Assembly: GCF_002831585.1 (NCBI RefSeq)
Contig: NZ_CP025113.1
Span: forward strand, 5,719,001-5,783,000
Direction: 5' to 3'
Length of the DNA: 64,000 bases
Origin: Bradyrhizobium sp. SK17
Lineage (GTDB): Bacteria; Pseudomonadota; Alphaproteobacteria; Rhizobiales; Xanthobacteraceae
A program made the translations under genes and the position numbers. The notes beneath the pieces were generated by a model, which saw only the letters and a list, made by a program, of their open reading frames with translations, searched no databases and had not been told where the DNA came from. Below, piece after piece: positions 45,920-54,751 of the stretch; positions within the stretch are counted from its first letter, which is position 1; each line of letters opens with the position of its first letter.

Positions 45920-46407
45920 CACAGCAATCGCTCCAGCGGGCCGGCGGGAAGGCTCAGCGTCAACAGCTTGTCGAACGCGAGGTAGATGAGGGTCGTGATC
46001 ACGACCGCGATCACGGTGTCGGCCAGCACCGCGCGGCGGCCGAACGCGGCCGAGGTGGTGACGAACAGCGCCGAGGTGGCGAGGATGAAGCCGCCACCGA
46101 AGCCGATGATGGCGATCAGCAGCGCAAGGCCGCCGATGATCAGCCACACCGGCTTCGGATCCATACTCTCGCGCGCAGGCAATTGGCCGCGCAGCGCGTC
46201 GATCAGATTGCCGACCGCCAGGATGACGAGACCGACGGCGATGACGATCGGCATCGCCTCCGGCCCCATGCCGTACATCGTGGTCGACGGCAGCTTGCTC
46301 GCGTCCCACACCAGCACTGCGGCCAGCGCGGCAAGCGCGGCCGCGATCACGACACCGGCGCGATCGATCCGACGGCCCGCTCGTTCGGGAGCGCTGTCCG
46401 GCGTCAT
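45919..46407 (-). CDS. tctB: tripartite tricarboxylate transporter small permease TctB
   Basis: Small four-helix membrane subunit that partners TctA. 162 residues: helices at about 16-34, 50-68, 86-105 and 125-150, including [20 protein letters not shown] and [20 protein letters not shown]. It overlaps tctC by 4 bases upstream and tctA by 1 base downstream. Confidence 0.9.
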   Translation of the reverse strand: MTPDSAPERAGRRIDRAGVVIAAALAALAAVLVWDASKLPSTTMYGMGPEAMPIVIAVGLVILAVGNLIDALRGQLPARESMDPKPVWLIIGGLALLIAIIGFGGGFILATSALFVTTSAAFGRRAVLADTVIAVVITTLIYLAFDKLLTLSLPAGPLERLL

Positions 46408-47372
46408 GACTTCACGAGGCCGACCGACTTCAGCACCTCGGTCACCCGCGCGATCTCCTTCTTCAGGAAATCGGCGAAGGCATCGCCGCCGAGATAGGCG
46501 TCATCCCAGCCCTTTTGCTTCAGGATTTCCTTCCAGGCGTCGGACTTGACCATCTTCTCGACGGCATCGCTCAGCGTCTTGCGCTGTTCCGGCGTGATGC
46601 CGGGCGGTGCGACCACCGAGCGCCAATTCGCCAGCACGAGGTCGATGCCCTGCTCCTTGAAGGTCGGGATGTCGACGCCAGGCAGGCGCTGCGGCGAGGT
46701 GACGCCGAGCGCGCGCAGCTTGCCGGCCTTGATCTGGCCTTCGTACTCGCTGAGACCAGAGATCCCCGCCGTGACCTTGCCGCCGAGAATCGCTGCGAGC
46801 GACTCGCCGCCGCCCGAGAACGGAATGTAGTTGATTTTCTTCGCATCAGCCCCGACCGTGCCTGCGAACAGCGCCGCCATCACGTGGTCGACGCCCCCGG
46901 CCGAGCCGCCGGCGAAGGTCACCTTGGCGATATCGGCCTTTACGGCGGCGGCAAGATCCTGCGCCGTCTTCAGCGGCGAATTGGCCGGCACCACGATGAC
47001 CTGGATCTCCTCGGTCAGGCGCGCGATCGGCGTCACCTGGTCAAGCGTCACCGGCGACTTGTTCATGGCGAGCGCGCCGACCATGACGAAGCCATTCACC
47101 ATCATCTGATTGCCGTCGCCCTTGGCGCCGTTGACGAACTGCGCGATGCCGACGCTGCCGCCGGCGCCGGGAACGTTGGTGACCTGCACGCTGCGCGCGA
47201 CACCAGCGGCAACCAGCGCCTGCTGCATCGAACGCGCGGTCTGGTCCCAGCCGCCACCCGGTGCTGCCGGTGCCATCAGCTTGAGCTCGAGCTGCTGCGC
47301 GGCCGCCGGAGCGCTCGCCGCAAGCAACAGCGCGACGACCGCGCCGGCCAGGCGCATGTGGGACGAGAACAT
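46404..47372 (-). CDS. tctC: tripartite tricarboxylate transporter substrate-binding protein TctC
   Basis: Periplasmic Bug-type receptor delivering substrate to TctBA. Start at 47372 ([20 protein letters not shown]) with a strong AGGAGGA upstream; a start at 47423 lacks one. 322 residues. Sec signal cleaved after APAAAQ. Mature [40 protein letters not shown], and [20 protein letters not shown] are characteristic. First gene of tctCBA. Substrate unknown; no adjacent two-component tctDE. Confidence 0.92.
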   Translation of the reverse strand: MFSSHMRLAGAVVALLLAASAPAAAQQLELKLMAPAAPGGGWDQTARSMQQALVAAGVARSVQVTNVPGAGGSVGIAQFVNGAKGDGNQMMVNGFVMVGALAMNKSPVTLDQVTPIARLTEEIQVIVVPANSPLKTAQDLAAAVKADIAKVTFAGGSAGGVDHVMAALFAGTVGADAKKINYIPFSGGGESLAAILGGKVTAGISGLSEYEGQIKAGKLRALGVTSPQRLPGVDIPTFKEQGIDLVLANWRSVVAPPGITPEQRKTLSDAVEKMVKSDAWKEILKQKGWDDAYLGGDAFADFLKKEIARVTEVLKSVGLVKS

Positions 47373-47592
47373 GAGGCTTCCTCCTGAATTTTTGAGAGGC
47401 AGCCGATCGATCATTGGCCGCATCCGGTCACGTGGCGCAACGCGTCAACCGGGAAGCGAACCACCCAAAGGAATCGCTCGCCGGTATGGCGTCTGGTCGC
47501 CCTTAGCGACCATTCGCCACACACTTCGGCAAGCCGGACGGTGCACGAGCGGGTGCGCAAATTGTCGCACCTCGCGGGGCGACCTCACGCGA

Positions 47593-49806
47593 TCACCACC
47601 GGTATTTCAATCCGGCATAGATTGCCCTGCCCGTGCCGGGCTCGAACAACGGAGACGCAGCATTGGCGCGATCGATGATGCTGGCGCTTGCGATATAGGC
47701 CTTGTTGGCGATGTTGCGCGCCTCGATGTAGCCCGACACCGGACCGCCATTGTCGAAGCCCGCCTTGAAGCCCCAGATCGCGTAAGCCGACGTCATCAGC
47801 GTGTTCGCGCTGTCGACGAAATAGGCCTGCGGCACCCATTCCAGATTGGGTCCGGCATAAAGCCCGATCGGATGCTTGTAGAGCAGTTCGGCCCGCACGA
47901 AGTGGCGCGGCGCACCGGGCAGCTGGTTGTTGCCGAACACCGGATCATTGTCGAAGCGGAAATCGTTCAACGTATAGGCGATGTTGAGCCAGATCTTGTC
48001 CGGCGCCTGTCCTCCCACGAAGAGGTCGCGGACGATGGCCGCGCCCGCGCCGGCCTCGATCCCCTGATGGATCGTCTTGTTGGCATTGGTGACGTTGCAA
48101 TTGCCGAACGCGCTGTAGAGGCAGAGTAGCTCGTTATCGATCTCGGAACGATAGAGCGTGACTTCCCAGGCATAGTCCGGCCGCTTCATGCGGGTGCCGA
48201 TCTCGTAGGTCGTCGCGGTCTGCGGCTTGATCGAGAAGAACGGGATGTTCGGGAGGGTGGGATTGAGGAAGTTCGGACTGACGCTCTCGCCGAAGCTCGG
48301 CACCTCGGCGCTGCGCGAGACGTTGCCGAACACCTGCCAGCTTGGATCGACCTGCCACAACAGCCCGGTCTTGGGGCTCCAAAGGCTGAAGCTGCTGCGG
48401 CCGTTGAGGTCGCCATTGGTCGAGAAGTTGACGTGCTGGTCGCGCACCGCAAACAAATATTGCGTCCCGGCGACGAAGGCGACGTTCGGCAGGAAGTAGA
48501 ACGAATTCTCCGCGAACGCCGAATAGTTCTCCGGTGTCTGTCGCAATGACGACGTCTGCGCGCCCTTGAAGCCGCCGACATTGACGAACTGCTGGGCATC
48601 GATGGTGCCGTTGAGGATGTTGACGCCGGCGACGAACCGGTTGCGGAAACCACCGACGTTACGGTCGTCGGTCAACTTCACGAAGCCGCCATAGTCCTTG
48701 TAGCGATAATCGAGCCACTGGAAGATCGGATGCATCAGGTGCCGGTCGACGCCGAACGCGCCGAACTCGAGCTGGGCGTCGTCAAGGCGGATGGTCGTCT
48801 TGTTGGCGATCCGCACCGTGTCGATGTTGCGCTGCCAGTCATTGGCGACATTGACCGCGGCGGCCGTGGTCGGCGACGTCAGCGCCGTCGTCCGGTCGAC
48901 GCTGCCCGGGATGCGCTGGCGCACCTCGTTGGCATTCAAGTAGAACCGGGTCTCGACATCGGGCGATATCTGGTAACCGACATTGGCGCTGAGCTTGTTG
49001 CTCGAGCCGAAACTGTGATCGCGGAAGCCGTCCGAGGCCTGCGTGGACGCGGTGACGAAGCCATCCCACGGCCCGTTCGCGCCACCGGCATTGACCTGAA
49101 GCCGCCTCGTGTTGAAGGCGCCAAAGTCGAACGATGCGCCGTTCGGATTCGGATCGCGCCCGGTCGGGGTGACAAAATTGATCGCGCCGCCGAGCGAATT
49201 GGCGCCGAACCGCAGCGCATTGCCGCCCTTGTGGACCTCGACGTATTTGTAGGCGGTCGGGTCGACCTCCTGGAAATCACCGTAGCCATCGGAAGTGTTG
49301 ATCGGAATGCCGTCCATGTAGAGCTGGATGCCGCGCAGATGGAAATTGCGCGACAGGCCTGAACCGCGGATCGAGAGCCGCGTATCGTCGCCCCATTTCG
49401 GCTGCGCGAAGACACCGGGGACATAATCGAGGATGTCCTTGATCGTGTTGGCCACGGTCGAGTTGCGGTAGGCATCGGCCGGCACCAGCGCGACGCCGCC
49501 CGGCGTGTTGCTGATCTCCTTCAGCGCCTGCTGCGCCGACAGCACGGCCAGCGCGGCACGGGTGCCGCCGCCCTCACCCGAGGCCGCTTGCACCGGGGCG
49601 GCAGGAACGGGCGCGGCCCGCGCCGGCGTACTGCGTGCGGTGCGCCGCTGCGGACGCACCGATGCGTCGCGTCGCGGCTGGGGCGCGTCGACCGTGACGG
49701 ATGGCAGCGTCGATTGCGATGTGGATTGAGCGTTTACGGGCGAAATGAATGCGACGGTGGTGCCGGCGAGCGCACAGGCTCGCAGCCGCGCGATGGCGGA
49801 TGACAT
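47593..49806 (-). CDS. TonB-dependent receptor (FecA-like), DUF2946-associated
   Basis: Outer-membrane active transporter. 737 residues. Signal peptide to about residue 26 (ISPVNAQ), basic Ala/Pro-rich linker, then plug: NTPGGVALVPADAYRNSTVA, DILDYVPGVFAQPKWGDDTR, LSIRGSGLSRNFHLRGIQLY, EVHKGGNALRFGANSLGGAI. Barrel ends GTGRAIYAGLKYRW with terminal Trp. It lies 52 bases downstream of a small DUF2946-type gene on the same strand, and a perfect palindrome lies upstream of that. Ligand unknown; a metal chelate is a reasonable guess from neighbours. Confidence 0.88.
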   Translation of the reverse strand: MSSAIARLRACALAGTTVAFISPVNAQSTSQSTLPSVTVDAPQPRRDASVRPQRRTARSTPARAAPVPAAPVQAASGEGGGTRAALAVLSAQQALKEISNTPGGVALVPADAYRNSTVANTIKDILDYVPGVFAQPKWGDDTRLSIRGSGLSRNFHLRGIQLYMDGIPINTSDGYGDFQEVDPTAYKYVEVHKGGNALRFGANSLGGAINFVTPTGRDPNPNGASFDFGAFNTRRLQVNAGGANGPWDGFVTASTQASDGFRDHSFGSSNKLSANVGYQISPDVETRFYLNANEVRQRIPGSVDRTTALTSPTTAAAVNVANDWQRNIDTVRIANKTTIRLDDAQLEFGAFGVDRHLMHPIFQWLDYRYKDYGGFVKLTDDRNVGGFRNRFVAGVNILNGTIDAQQFVNVGGFKGAQTSSLRQTPENYSAFAENSFYFLPNVAFVAGTQYLFAVRDQHVNFSTNGDLNGRSSFSLWSPKTGLLWQVDPSWQVFGNVSRSAEVPSFGESVSPNFLNPTLPNIPFFSIKPQTATTYEIGTRMKRPDYAWEVTLYRSEIDNELLCLYSAFGNCNVTNANKTIHQGIEAGAGAAIVRDLFVGGQAPDKIWLNIAYTLNDFRFDNDPVFGNNQLPGAPRHFVRAELLYKHPIGLYAGPNLEWVPQAYFVDSANTLMTSAYAIWGFKAGFDNGGPVSGYIEARNIANKAYIASASIIDRANAASPLFEPGTGRAIYAGLKYRW

Positions 49807-49858
49807 GACAGGACTCCGGATTTCAACTGACGAACGAATGGCGCCGAAGCGCCGGCAG

Positions 49859-50242
49859 TCAGGTCAGTGCCGGAGGTCCGCGGGATTGATGATCGTGGGA
49901 TCGGAACCGTGCAACGAACCGCGCCTCGAACGCACGGATCGTCGCGACCGCGACTGGCAGCCGAGCGCCGAGCGCGAACGCCGGCGGCGGCAGCGCGCCG
50001 GTGACGTGATGGCCGATGCACAGCGGACAATGGATCGCGCCGCTACGCCCGCTCTTGCCGGCGTCATCGTGGGCGACGCCGGCGTCGGCGCTGTTGATGC
50101 AGAGGATCTGGCCGGCTGCTGCGGCCGCAGGCGATATGCTGGCGACGAGGAGGCTCGAGAGGATGACGTTGAGGACAAGCGCGTACGCTGCGACAAACGC
50201 CGCCGCCCTGCCCACACGCTGCCTGAGAACGAACCGCCTCAT
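49859..50242 (-). CDS. DUF2946-like small secreted or membrane protein
   Basis: Start at 50242 (MRRFVLRQRVGRAAAFVAAY), placing a hydrophobic signal or anchor at about 12-40 (LVLNVILSSLLVASISPAAA). 127 residues. The distinctive part is Cys/His-rich: ILCINSADAG, then GAIHCPLCIGHHV with a CxxC motif, followed by a Pro-rich end. DUF2946 proteins often flank TonB receptors and are suspected of metal binding; function is unproven. Directly upstream of the TonB receptor gene, likely one transcript. Confidence 0.7.
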   Translation of the reverse strand: MRRFVLRQRVGRAAAFVAAYALVLNVILSSLLVASISPAAAAAGQILCINSADAGVAHDDAGKSGRSGAIHCPLCIGHHVTGALPPPAFALGARLPVAVATIRAFEARFVARFRSHDHQSRGPPALT

Positions 50243-50316
50243 CTCATACCCCGCTTCACGCGTATCACAGCGCAACAGCGAGTCAAAATTGCTCGGCGAC
50301 AGATTCCATCGATCGC

Positions 50317-50329
50317 GCAACAGTGTTGC
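50317..50329. promoter_or_regulatory. palindromic operator candidate upstream of DUF2946/TonB receptor
   Basis: Perfect 13-base palindrome GCAACA-G-TGTTGC, 75 bases upstream of the DUF2946 start, in the 140-base gap after the nickel permease gene. Size suits a dimeric repressor such as a Fur-family protein, but I do not recognise the consensus. Confidence 0.5.
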
Positions 50330-50382
50330 ACGACGGCCATATGACGAATTGTCCCAGCCTGCCTTTGGCCGTTGCGAGCGCG

Positions 50383-51483
50383 TCAGCCGCTACTGCCCTG
50401 GCCTTCGACCTGATCGAGCCGTGCCAGCCGGAACACCAGCATCGAAATCAGCCACGCCGCGATGAATACGCCGACGATGAGGTATCCGAGGAGACTGAAG
50501 TCGTCGCTGATGCGGCCGACAAGATCCCAGAATGGCCCATGCAGGTCGAGCTTGCCGGCAATCAGGCCGAGCGCCTCGATGCCGCCGATCAGCAGGGCCA
50601 CGACGATGGAGATCAGCGTCATGGTCAGATTGTAGTAGAGCTTGCGCACCGGCTGCCGAAACGCCCAGCCATAGGCCTGCACCATGATGATCCCGTCGGC
50701 GGTGTCGATCAGCGACATGCCGGCGGTGAACAACGCCGGGAATACCAGGATCGACCACACCGGCAAGCCGGCGGAGCCTTGCGCCGCCGCGATCCCCAGC
50801 AAGCCGATTTCGCTCGCGGTATCGAAGCCGAGGCCGAACAGGAAGCCGAGCGGATACATCTGCCAGCTCCTGGTGATGAGGGCGAACAGCGAGCGCAGCA
50901 TGCGGGCGAGGAAGCCGCGCTGGTTCAGCACGTTCTGTAGTTCCTCCTCGGTGACATGGTCACCGCGCCGGGAAGCCTGGAAGGCGCGATACACCGAGAT
51001 CAGGATCATCGTGTTGATGAGCGCGATCAGCAGCAGGAACGCCGCCGAAACTCCTGTCCCGATCACGCCCCCGTATTCCTTGAAGCCTTCGAACCTGGCT
51101 TCGAGGGCGCCGACCGACAGTGCGACCAGCAGCGATGCCGCAACGACGACCGTCGAGTGGCCCAACGCAAAGAACATCCCGACCGCGACCGGGCGCTTGC
51201 CCTCCTGCATCAGCTTGCGGGTGACGTTATCGATCGCCGCGATATGGTCGGGATCGACGGCATGGCGCAGCCCGAGCGTGTAGGCCAGCGATGCCGTTCC
51301 AAGCAGCAACGGATAGTCGCGGAAGCTGAGATAGGCCCACAGCCAGACCGCGACATTCACCAGTATCAGAAGCGCGCCGAGCAGGTATGACTTCGTCCGG
51401 GCGTCCGCGGGTGCGTCGTCGAAGACCCGGAAGGCCAGCGGGCGTCGTTCATCGGCTCCGGCCCCGAACTGTTCAGTCATCAC
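50383..51483 (-). CDS. NiCoT-family nickel/cobalt permease (HoxN/NixA type)
   Basis: High-affinity Ni2+/Co2+ importer in the inner membrane. 366 residues, eight predicted helices. The signature LGLRHAVDPDHIAAIDNVTR (about 70-88) holds the H-x4-D-H metal site; LFGLGFDTASEIGLLG (about 214) and FTAGMSLIDTADGIIMVQAY are the other conserved family segments. Start overlaps the DUF4198 stop by 4 bases. Third gene of the unit headed by the NikR box, so nickel is the likely substrate, feeding enzymes such as hydrogenase or urease encoded elsewhere. Confidence 0.93.
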   Translation of the reverse strand: MMTEQFGAGADERRPLAFRVFDDAPADARTKSYLLGALLILVNVAVWLWAYLSFRDYPLLLGTASLAYTLGLRHAVDPDHIAAIDNVTRKLMQEGKRPVAVGMFFALGHSTVVVAASLLVALSVGALEARFEGFKEYGGVIGTGVSAAFLLLIALINTMILISVYRAFQASRRGDHVTEEELQNVLNQRGFLARMLRSLFALITRSWQMYPLGFLFGLGFDTASEIGLLGIAAAQGSAGLPVWSILVFPALFTAGMSLIDTADGIIMVQAYGWAFRQPVRKLYYNLTMTLISIVVALLIGGIEALGLIAGKLDLHGPFWDLVGRISDDFSLLGYLIVGVFIAAWLISMLVFRLARLDQVEGQGSSG

Positions 51484-52247
51484 TTGGCAACGTTAAACCA
51501 GAGAGTGGCATTGTAGAGGTCCGCATTGGCCTGATCGGGCGAAGCCGACGGCGTCACCTTGTGATCGATCACCAGCAGATGCGGACCGGCCTTGACCAGC
51601 GGCACCGCGGCGACGCCGTCCGCATCCGTGGAGAACCGCGGAATATCCTTTTCCGCGACCGCCGTCACCCCGTCCCCGCGTTCGACCTCCGCGCCCGCGA
51701 GCGGCTTGCCGTGAAACAGCACCTTGAGGTGAAGCGTCTGCCCAATGCCGGTCTTCGCCGGGTCCGAGAGCGGGACGATTTCGAGCTCCTGGCCCAGGAC
51801 TGTGTCCCAGGGCGCCCCGGAGCCGGTCAGCGCCTTGGCGAACTTCACCGACCACATGCTGTCAGCGGCGTCGGGAACCAGTCGCCGCGTGGCGTTGCGA
51901 TAGGAACCGTCCGGCAACTTTACCCAGAAGCCGTTGTCGTACCGCGCCGCCAGCAGCATGTGTGTGTCGTCGGCGAACGGCTTGGTTTCGACCACCAGAA
52001 TGCCCTTCTCGGATTTCGGTTCGATGCCGGCGAGCAGCGAGACGCGGCCTTTGGCGTTGATCGCGACGAGGTCGACGATCTTGTCGGCGACCGCGGGCGG
52101 ACGGTCGTCGGGGTGACCATAGTTGACGACGGCACGGCGGTTCGAAGCCTTGCCGCCGACGGTGAGCCACACGTCATGCGCAAATGCCGATTGCACCGAC
52201 GCGAAGCCAAGGCCGGCGCCCAGAACCAAAAGCAGAGCAGTTTTCAT
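51480..52247 (-). CDS. DUF4198 periplasmic protein (nickel-transport associated)
   Basis: 255 residues. Signal peptide cleaved after QSAFA, leaving a mature N-terminus HDVWLTVGG; the exposed N-terminal His is a feature of this family and a plausible metal ligand. Domain continues with AVVNYGHPDDRPPAVADKIV and a C-terminal carbohydrate-like beta domain (GKPLAGAEVERGDGVTAVAE). DUF4198 proteins occur beside nickel and cobalt transporters. It overlaps the TonB receptor stop and the NiCoT start by 4 bases each, pointing to periplasmic hand-over of nickel. Confidence 0.85.
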   Translation of the reverse strand: MKTALLLVLGAGLGFASVQSAFAHDVWLTVGGKASNRRAVVNYGHPDDRPPAVADKIVDLVAINAKGRVSLLAGIEPKSEKGILVVETKPFADDTHMLLAARYDNGFWVKLPDGSYRNATRRLVPDAADSMWSVKFAKALTGSGAPWDTVLGQELEIVPLSDPAKTGIGQTLHLKVLFHGKPLAGAEVERGDGVTAVAEKDIPRFSTDADGVAAVPLVKAGPHLLVIDHKVTPSASPDQANADLYNATLWFNVAK

Positions 52248-54478
52248 TTCGTCACCATTGCGGGAGCGCTAGCAGCAAACACGGTCGGGAAGCGATAGGA
52301 CAGTCCCCCCAGCACGACCAGCCGTGGCTGAGGGCTGACAAAGATGTCGGCCGATGTCGCGGTCACCGCATCGCCGAAATTGAACGCGACCTCGCTCAGG
52401 CGGTCGCCCGGATACCATGTGGCCTGCGTGAAAGCGGACCAGCCCTCCGGCCATGAATAGGCGAGCTTGCCAGTGACGCGCTGGTACGGCGAAGTCGTGA
52501 TCTGGCCATCCTGGGTCATGTATTTCTTGCCGACGAAGGTCACATAGGCTGAGCCTGACAGCCGCTGCGCATTGACGGTCGCGACGTCGAAATCGATGCC
52601 GAGATTGGCGACGTATTTCGGAACGCTCGGAACGTATTCCGTGAACGGCGTTCCCAGAATGACGGCCTCGACGCCGCTGTAATTGGCAAACAGTGAGACG
52701 CTGTCCGCCCCCTGCTTCACGACATAATAGCGTCCGTCGAGATCGAATCCCTCACGGCGCGTTCGCCCCAGGAATGTCACCGGCAATCCCGGTGCGGCCT
52801 GAAAGGACTCGTTCTCCGACTCGGTGGTCCAATAGCTGCCGAGGAAACGGAAACGGCTGAAGGTCAGCTGACCGCCCGCCTCCGCGCTCGCGATCTTGAA
52901 CGGCTGCAAGCCGGGATTGCCGATCAGTTCCAGCGGGACGTCGATGCTGCGGAAACCCTGTCCGTAATTGGCGAAGACTTCCAGCCAACTCACCGGCGTG
53001 ATCGCGACGCCGACTTTCGGGCTGGTGATGCCGTTGGAGATATCCGGCGTGCCGCCCGGCGTGATCCGGTCATTGATGTCATAGATGAACTGGTCGAAAC
53101 GTCCGCCGGCGGTGAACTTCAGCCACGGCAGCGGCTTGACCTGCACTTGGCCGAACGCGGCGAGATTGGTCTCGGTCAGCCCCAGATTGACAACCGGCGC
53201 GCCCGTCACCGTTCGCGCCGTCGTCGGCGCCTGGTAGGCATTGATCACGTCGGTACGCCAGTTGCTGCCGACCAGCACCTGAACCGGAATGTCATCGCCG
53301 ATGGCGCCGGTCCAGACCTTGCTGACCCGTCCGCCCGCCATGGTGCGGTCATCGTGCTGCCAACGCTGCCCGCCGCCGAAATCGGCGTAACGGTTGAAGT
53401 AGTCGTGACTGAGAAACAGCGCGCCCTTCAGTTCCTGGTCCGTGGCGCCCGCCGAATAGTTCATGACGAAATTCTGCAATTGCTTGTTGCCGCCATCGGT
53501 CGGATTGGTCGCCGACTTCTCCGAGATCAGCCCCGCCTCGATGGCGTCGCGGTTGGCATAGCCGGGCGCGCCGAATTCGGTGCCATAGGCCTGCGCCCGG
53601 AACGAGACGGTCGCGCCGTCGGGCAGCGTCGTGGTCACCTTGTTGAAGGAATTGTAGCGGTCGACGAAGCTGTTATCGCGATAGCCGTCGGTGTGGTAGC
53701 CCTCGAGCGCGAGATACGGCAACCAAGCGCCTTGGGTGGTGCTGTAGGTGCCGACACCGCGAATCGTGCCCTGGGTGCCGCCGGAGACCCCGACGGTCGC
53801 GAACGGCTCGGACTCCTTGGTGACGATGTTGACCGAGCCGCCGAGATTGGAATCGCCGTATTCGACAGAGAACGGCCCTCGCACCACCTCGATCCGCTTG
53901 ACCGTCTCGGGCAGCAGGATGTTGAGATCGGCATAGTTCGGCGTGTGCAGCGATGACACTTCGTTCAACGGCACGCCGTCGATGAAGTAGGCGATGTCGC
54001 GCCCATGCTCCCCGTCGGTGTAACCGCGCATCGACAGGCCGTAGCCGATGCCGCCCTGCCCATAGTTCGAGATATCGAAACCGGGTAGCGACCGGAACAG
54101 ATCGCCGTAACTTGCCACCGGCATGCGTGTGATCGTCGGAGCATCAACGACAGTGACGGCGGCAGGCAGTGCCGTGACCGCACTCGACACCTCGCCGCGC
54201 CCGGGGGACGACGAAAACGCTCCCGGGCCGGGCGATGCCGGCACCGGCAGAGGCCGCCTCGCCGCCAGTTGCGATCGCGGCGCATTGGCTCTGCGCCAAT
54301 CGCGCTGCGGACTACGCGGAGCGCGCTTCGGCCTCGCCTCGGGTGGCGTCACCGTGACGGCCGGAAGCCGTTCGGGACCTGCCTGCGTTGTTGCGGTCTG
54401 TCCGTGGACCGGACAGACCAAGGCGATCATGGATGCCGAGATGAGAAACAGACGCGACGAAACGTAACGCAACTTCAT
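52244..54478 (-). CDS. TonB-dependent receptor, predicted nickel (nickelophore) uptake
   Basis: 744 residues. Signal peptide to about residue 26 (ALVCPVHGQ), long basic/proline linker, plug from about 100: AVTVVDAPTITRMPVASYGD, RSLPGFDISNYGQGGIGYGL, AYFIDGVPLNEVSSLHTPNY, KRIEVVRGPFSVEYGDSNLG. The barrel follows, but the last residues (AASAPAMVTK) lack the usual terminal aromatic; the last aromatic strand is LVVLGGLSYRFPTVF about ten residues earlier. First gene of an operon with DUF4198 and NiCoT, 68 bases downstream of a perfect NikR-type operator. Nickel specificity is inferred from that context. Confidence 0.88.
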   Translation of the reverse strand: MKLRYVSSRLFLISASMIALVCPVHGQTATTQAGPERLPAVTVTPPEARPKRAPRSPQRDWRRANAPRSQLAARRPLPVPASPGPGAFSSSPGRGEVSSAVTALPAAVTVVDAPTITRMPVASYGDLFRSLPGFDISNYGQGGIGYGLSMRGYTDGEHGRDIAYFIDGVPLNEVSSLHTPNYADLNILLPETVKRIEVVRGPFSVEYGDSNLGGSVNIVTKESEPFATVGVSGGTQGTIRGVGTYSTTQGAWLPYLALEGYHTDGYRDNSFVDRYNSFNKVTTTLPDGATVSFRAQAYGTEFGAPGYANRDAIEAGLISEKSATNPTDGGNKQLQNFVMNYSAGATDQELKGALFLSHDYFNRYADFGGGQRWQHDDRTMAGGRVSKVWTGAIGDDIPVQVLVGSNWRTDVINAYQAPTTARTVTGAPVVNLGLTETNLAAFGQVQVKPLPWLKFTAGGRFDQFIYDINDRITPGGTPDISNGITSPKVGVAITPVSWLEVFANYGQGFRSIDVPLELIGNPGLQPFKIASAEAGGQLTFSRFRFLGSYWTTESENESFQAAPGLPVTFLGRTRREGFDLDGRYYVVKQGADSVSLFANYSGVEAVILGTPFTEYVPSVPKYVANLGIDFDVATVNAQRLSGSAYVTFVGKKYMTQDGQITTSPYQRVTGKLAYSWPEGWSAFTQATWYPGDRLSEVAFNFGDAVTATSADIFVSPQPRLVVLGGLSYRFPTVFAASAPAMVTK

Positions 54479-54546
54479 GCCCCCGCATGACGCTACTTGA
54501 ATTCAGCAGCTTTGTTTGACCCGGCGGGAAAACGGTACCCGGGGAT

Positions 54547-54574
54547 GTATGATGTTTCAATCGAAATATCATAC
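54547..54574. promoter_or_regulatory. NikR operator (GTATGA-N16-TCATAC)
   Basis: GTATGA at 54547-54552 and TCATAC at 54569-54574, separated by exactly 16 bases. This is a full match to the NikR palindrome known from the E. coli nik promoter. It lies 68 bases upstream of the TonB receptor start, where it could block RNA polymerase when nickel is plentiful. No nikR gene is in the window. Confidence 0.85.
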
Positions 54575-54751
54575 CAATACCAAGCCAACCGATATGTGAG
54601 GAAAAAATGCCACGCTGCGGCCAGAGGAGAGTTGCGCGGCCAGGCAACAGATTATTGAATGGCATCAAGGCAACTCGCAAGCGCCCTCGCCGAGTCGCGG
54701 GGCGCTTCGCGAGCGATGCACTCGAATGCAATCAAGCAAGAGGCGTTTGTC

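Noticed and set aside
49307-49806. Possible toxin-antitoxin or integrase content in the 47-54 kb accessory region
   Set aside because: All frames there are explained by the TonB receptors, DUF2946, NiCoT and DUF4198 genes; no attachment repeats, tRNA junction or recombinase.
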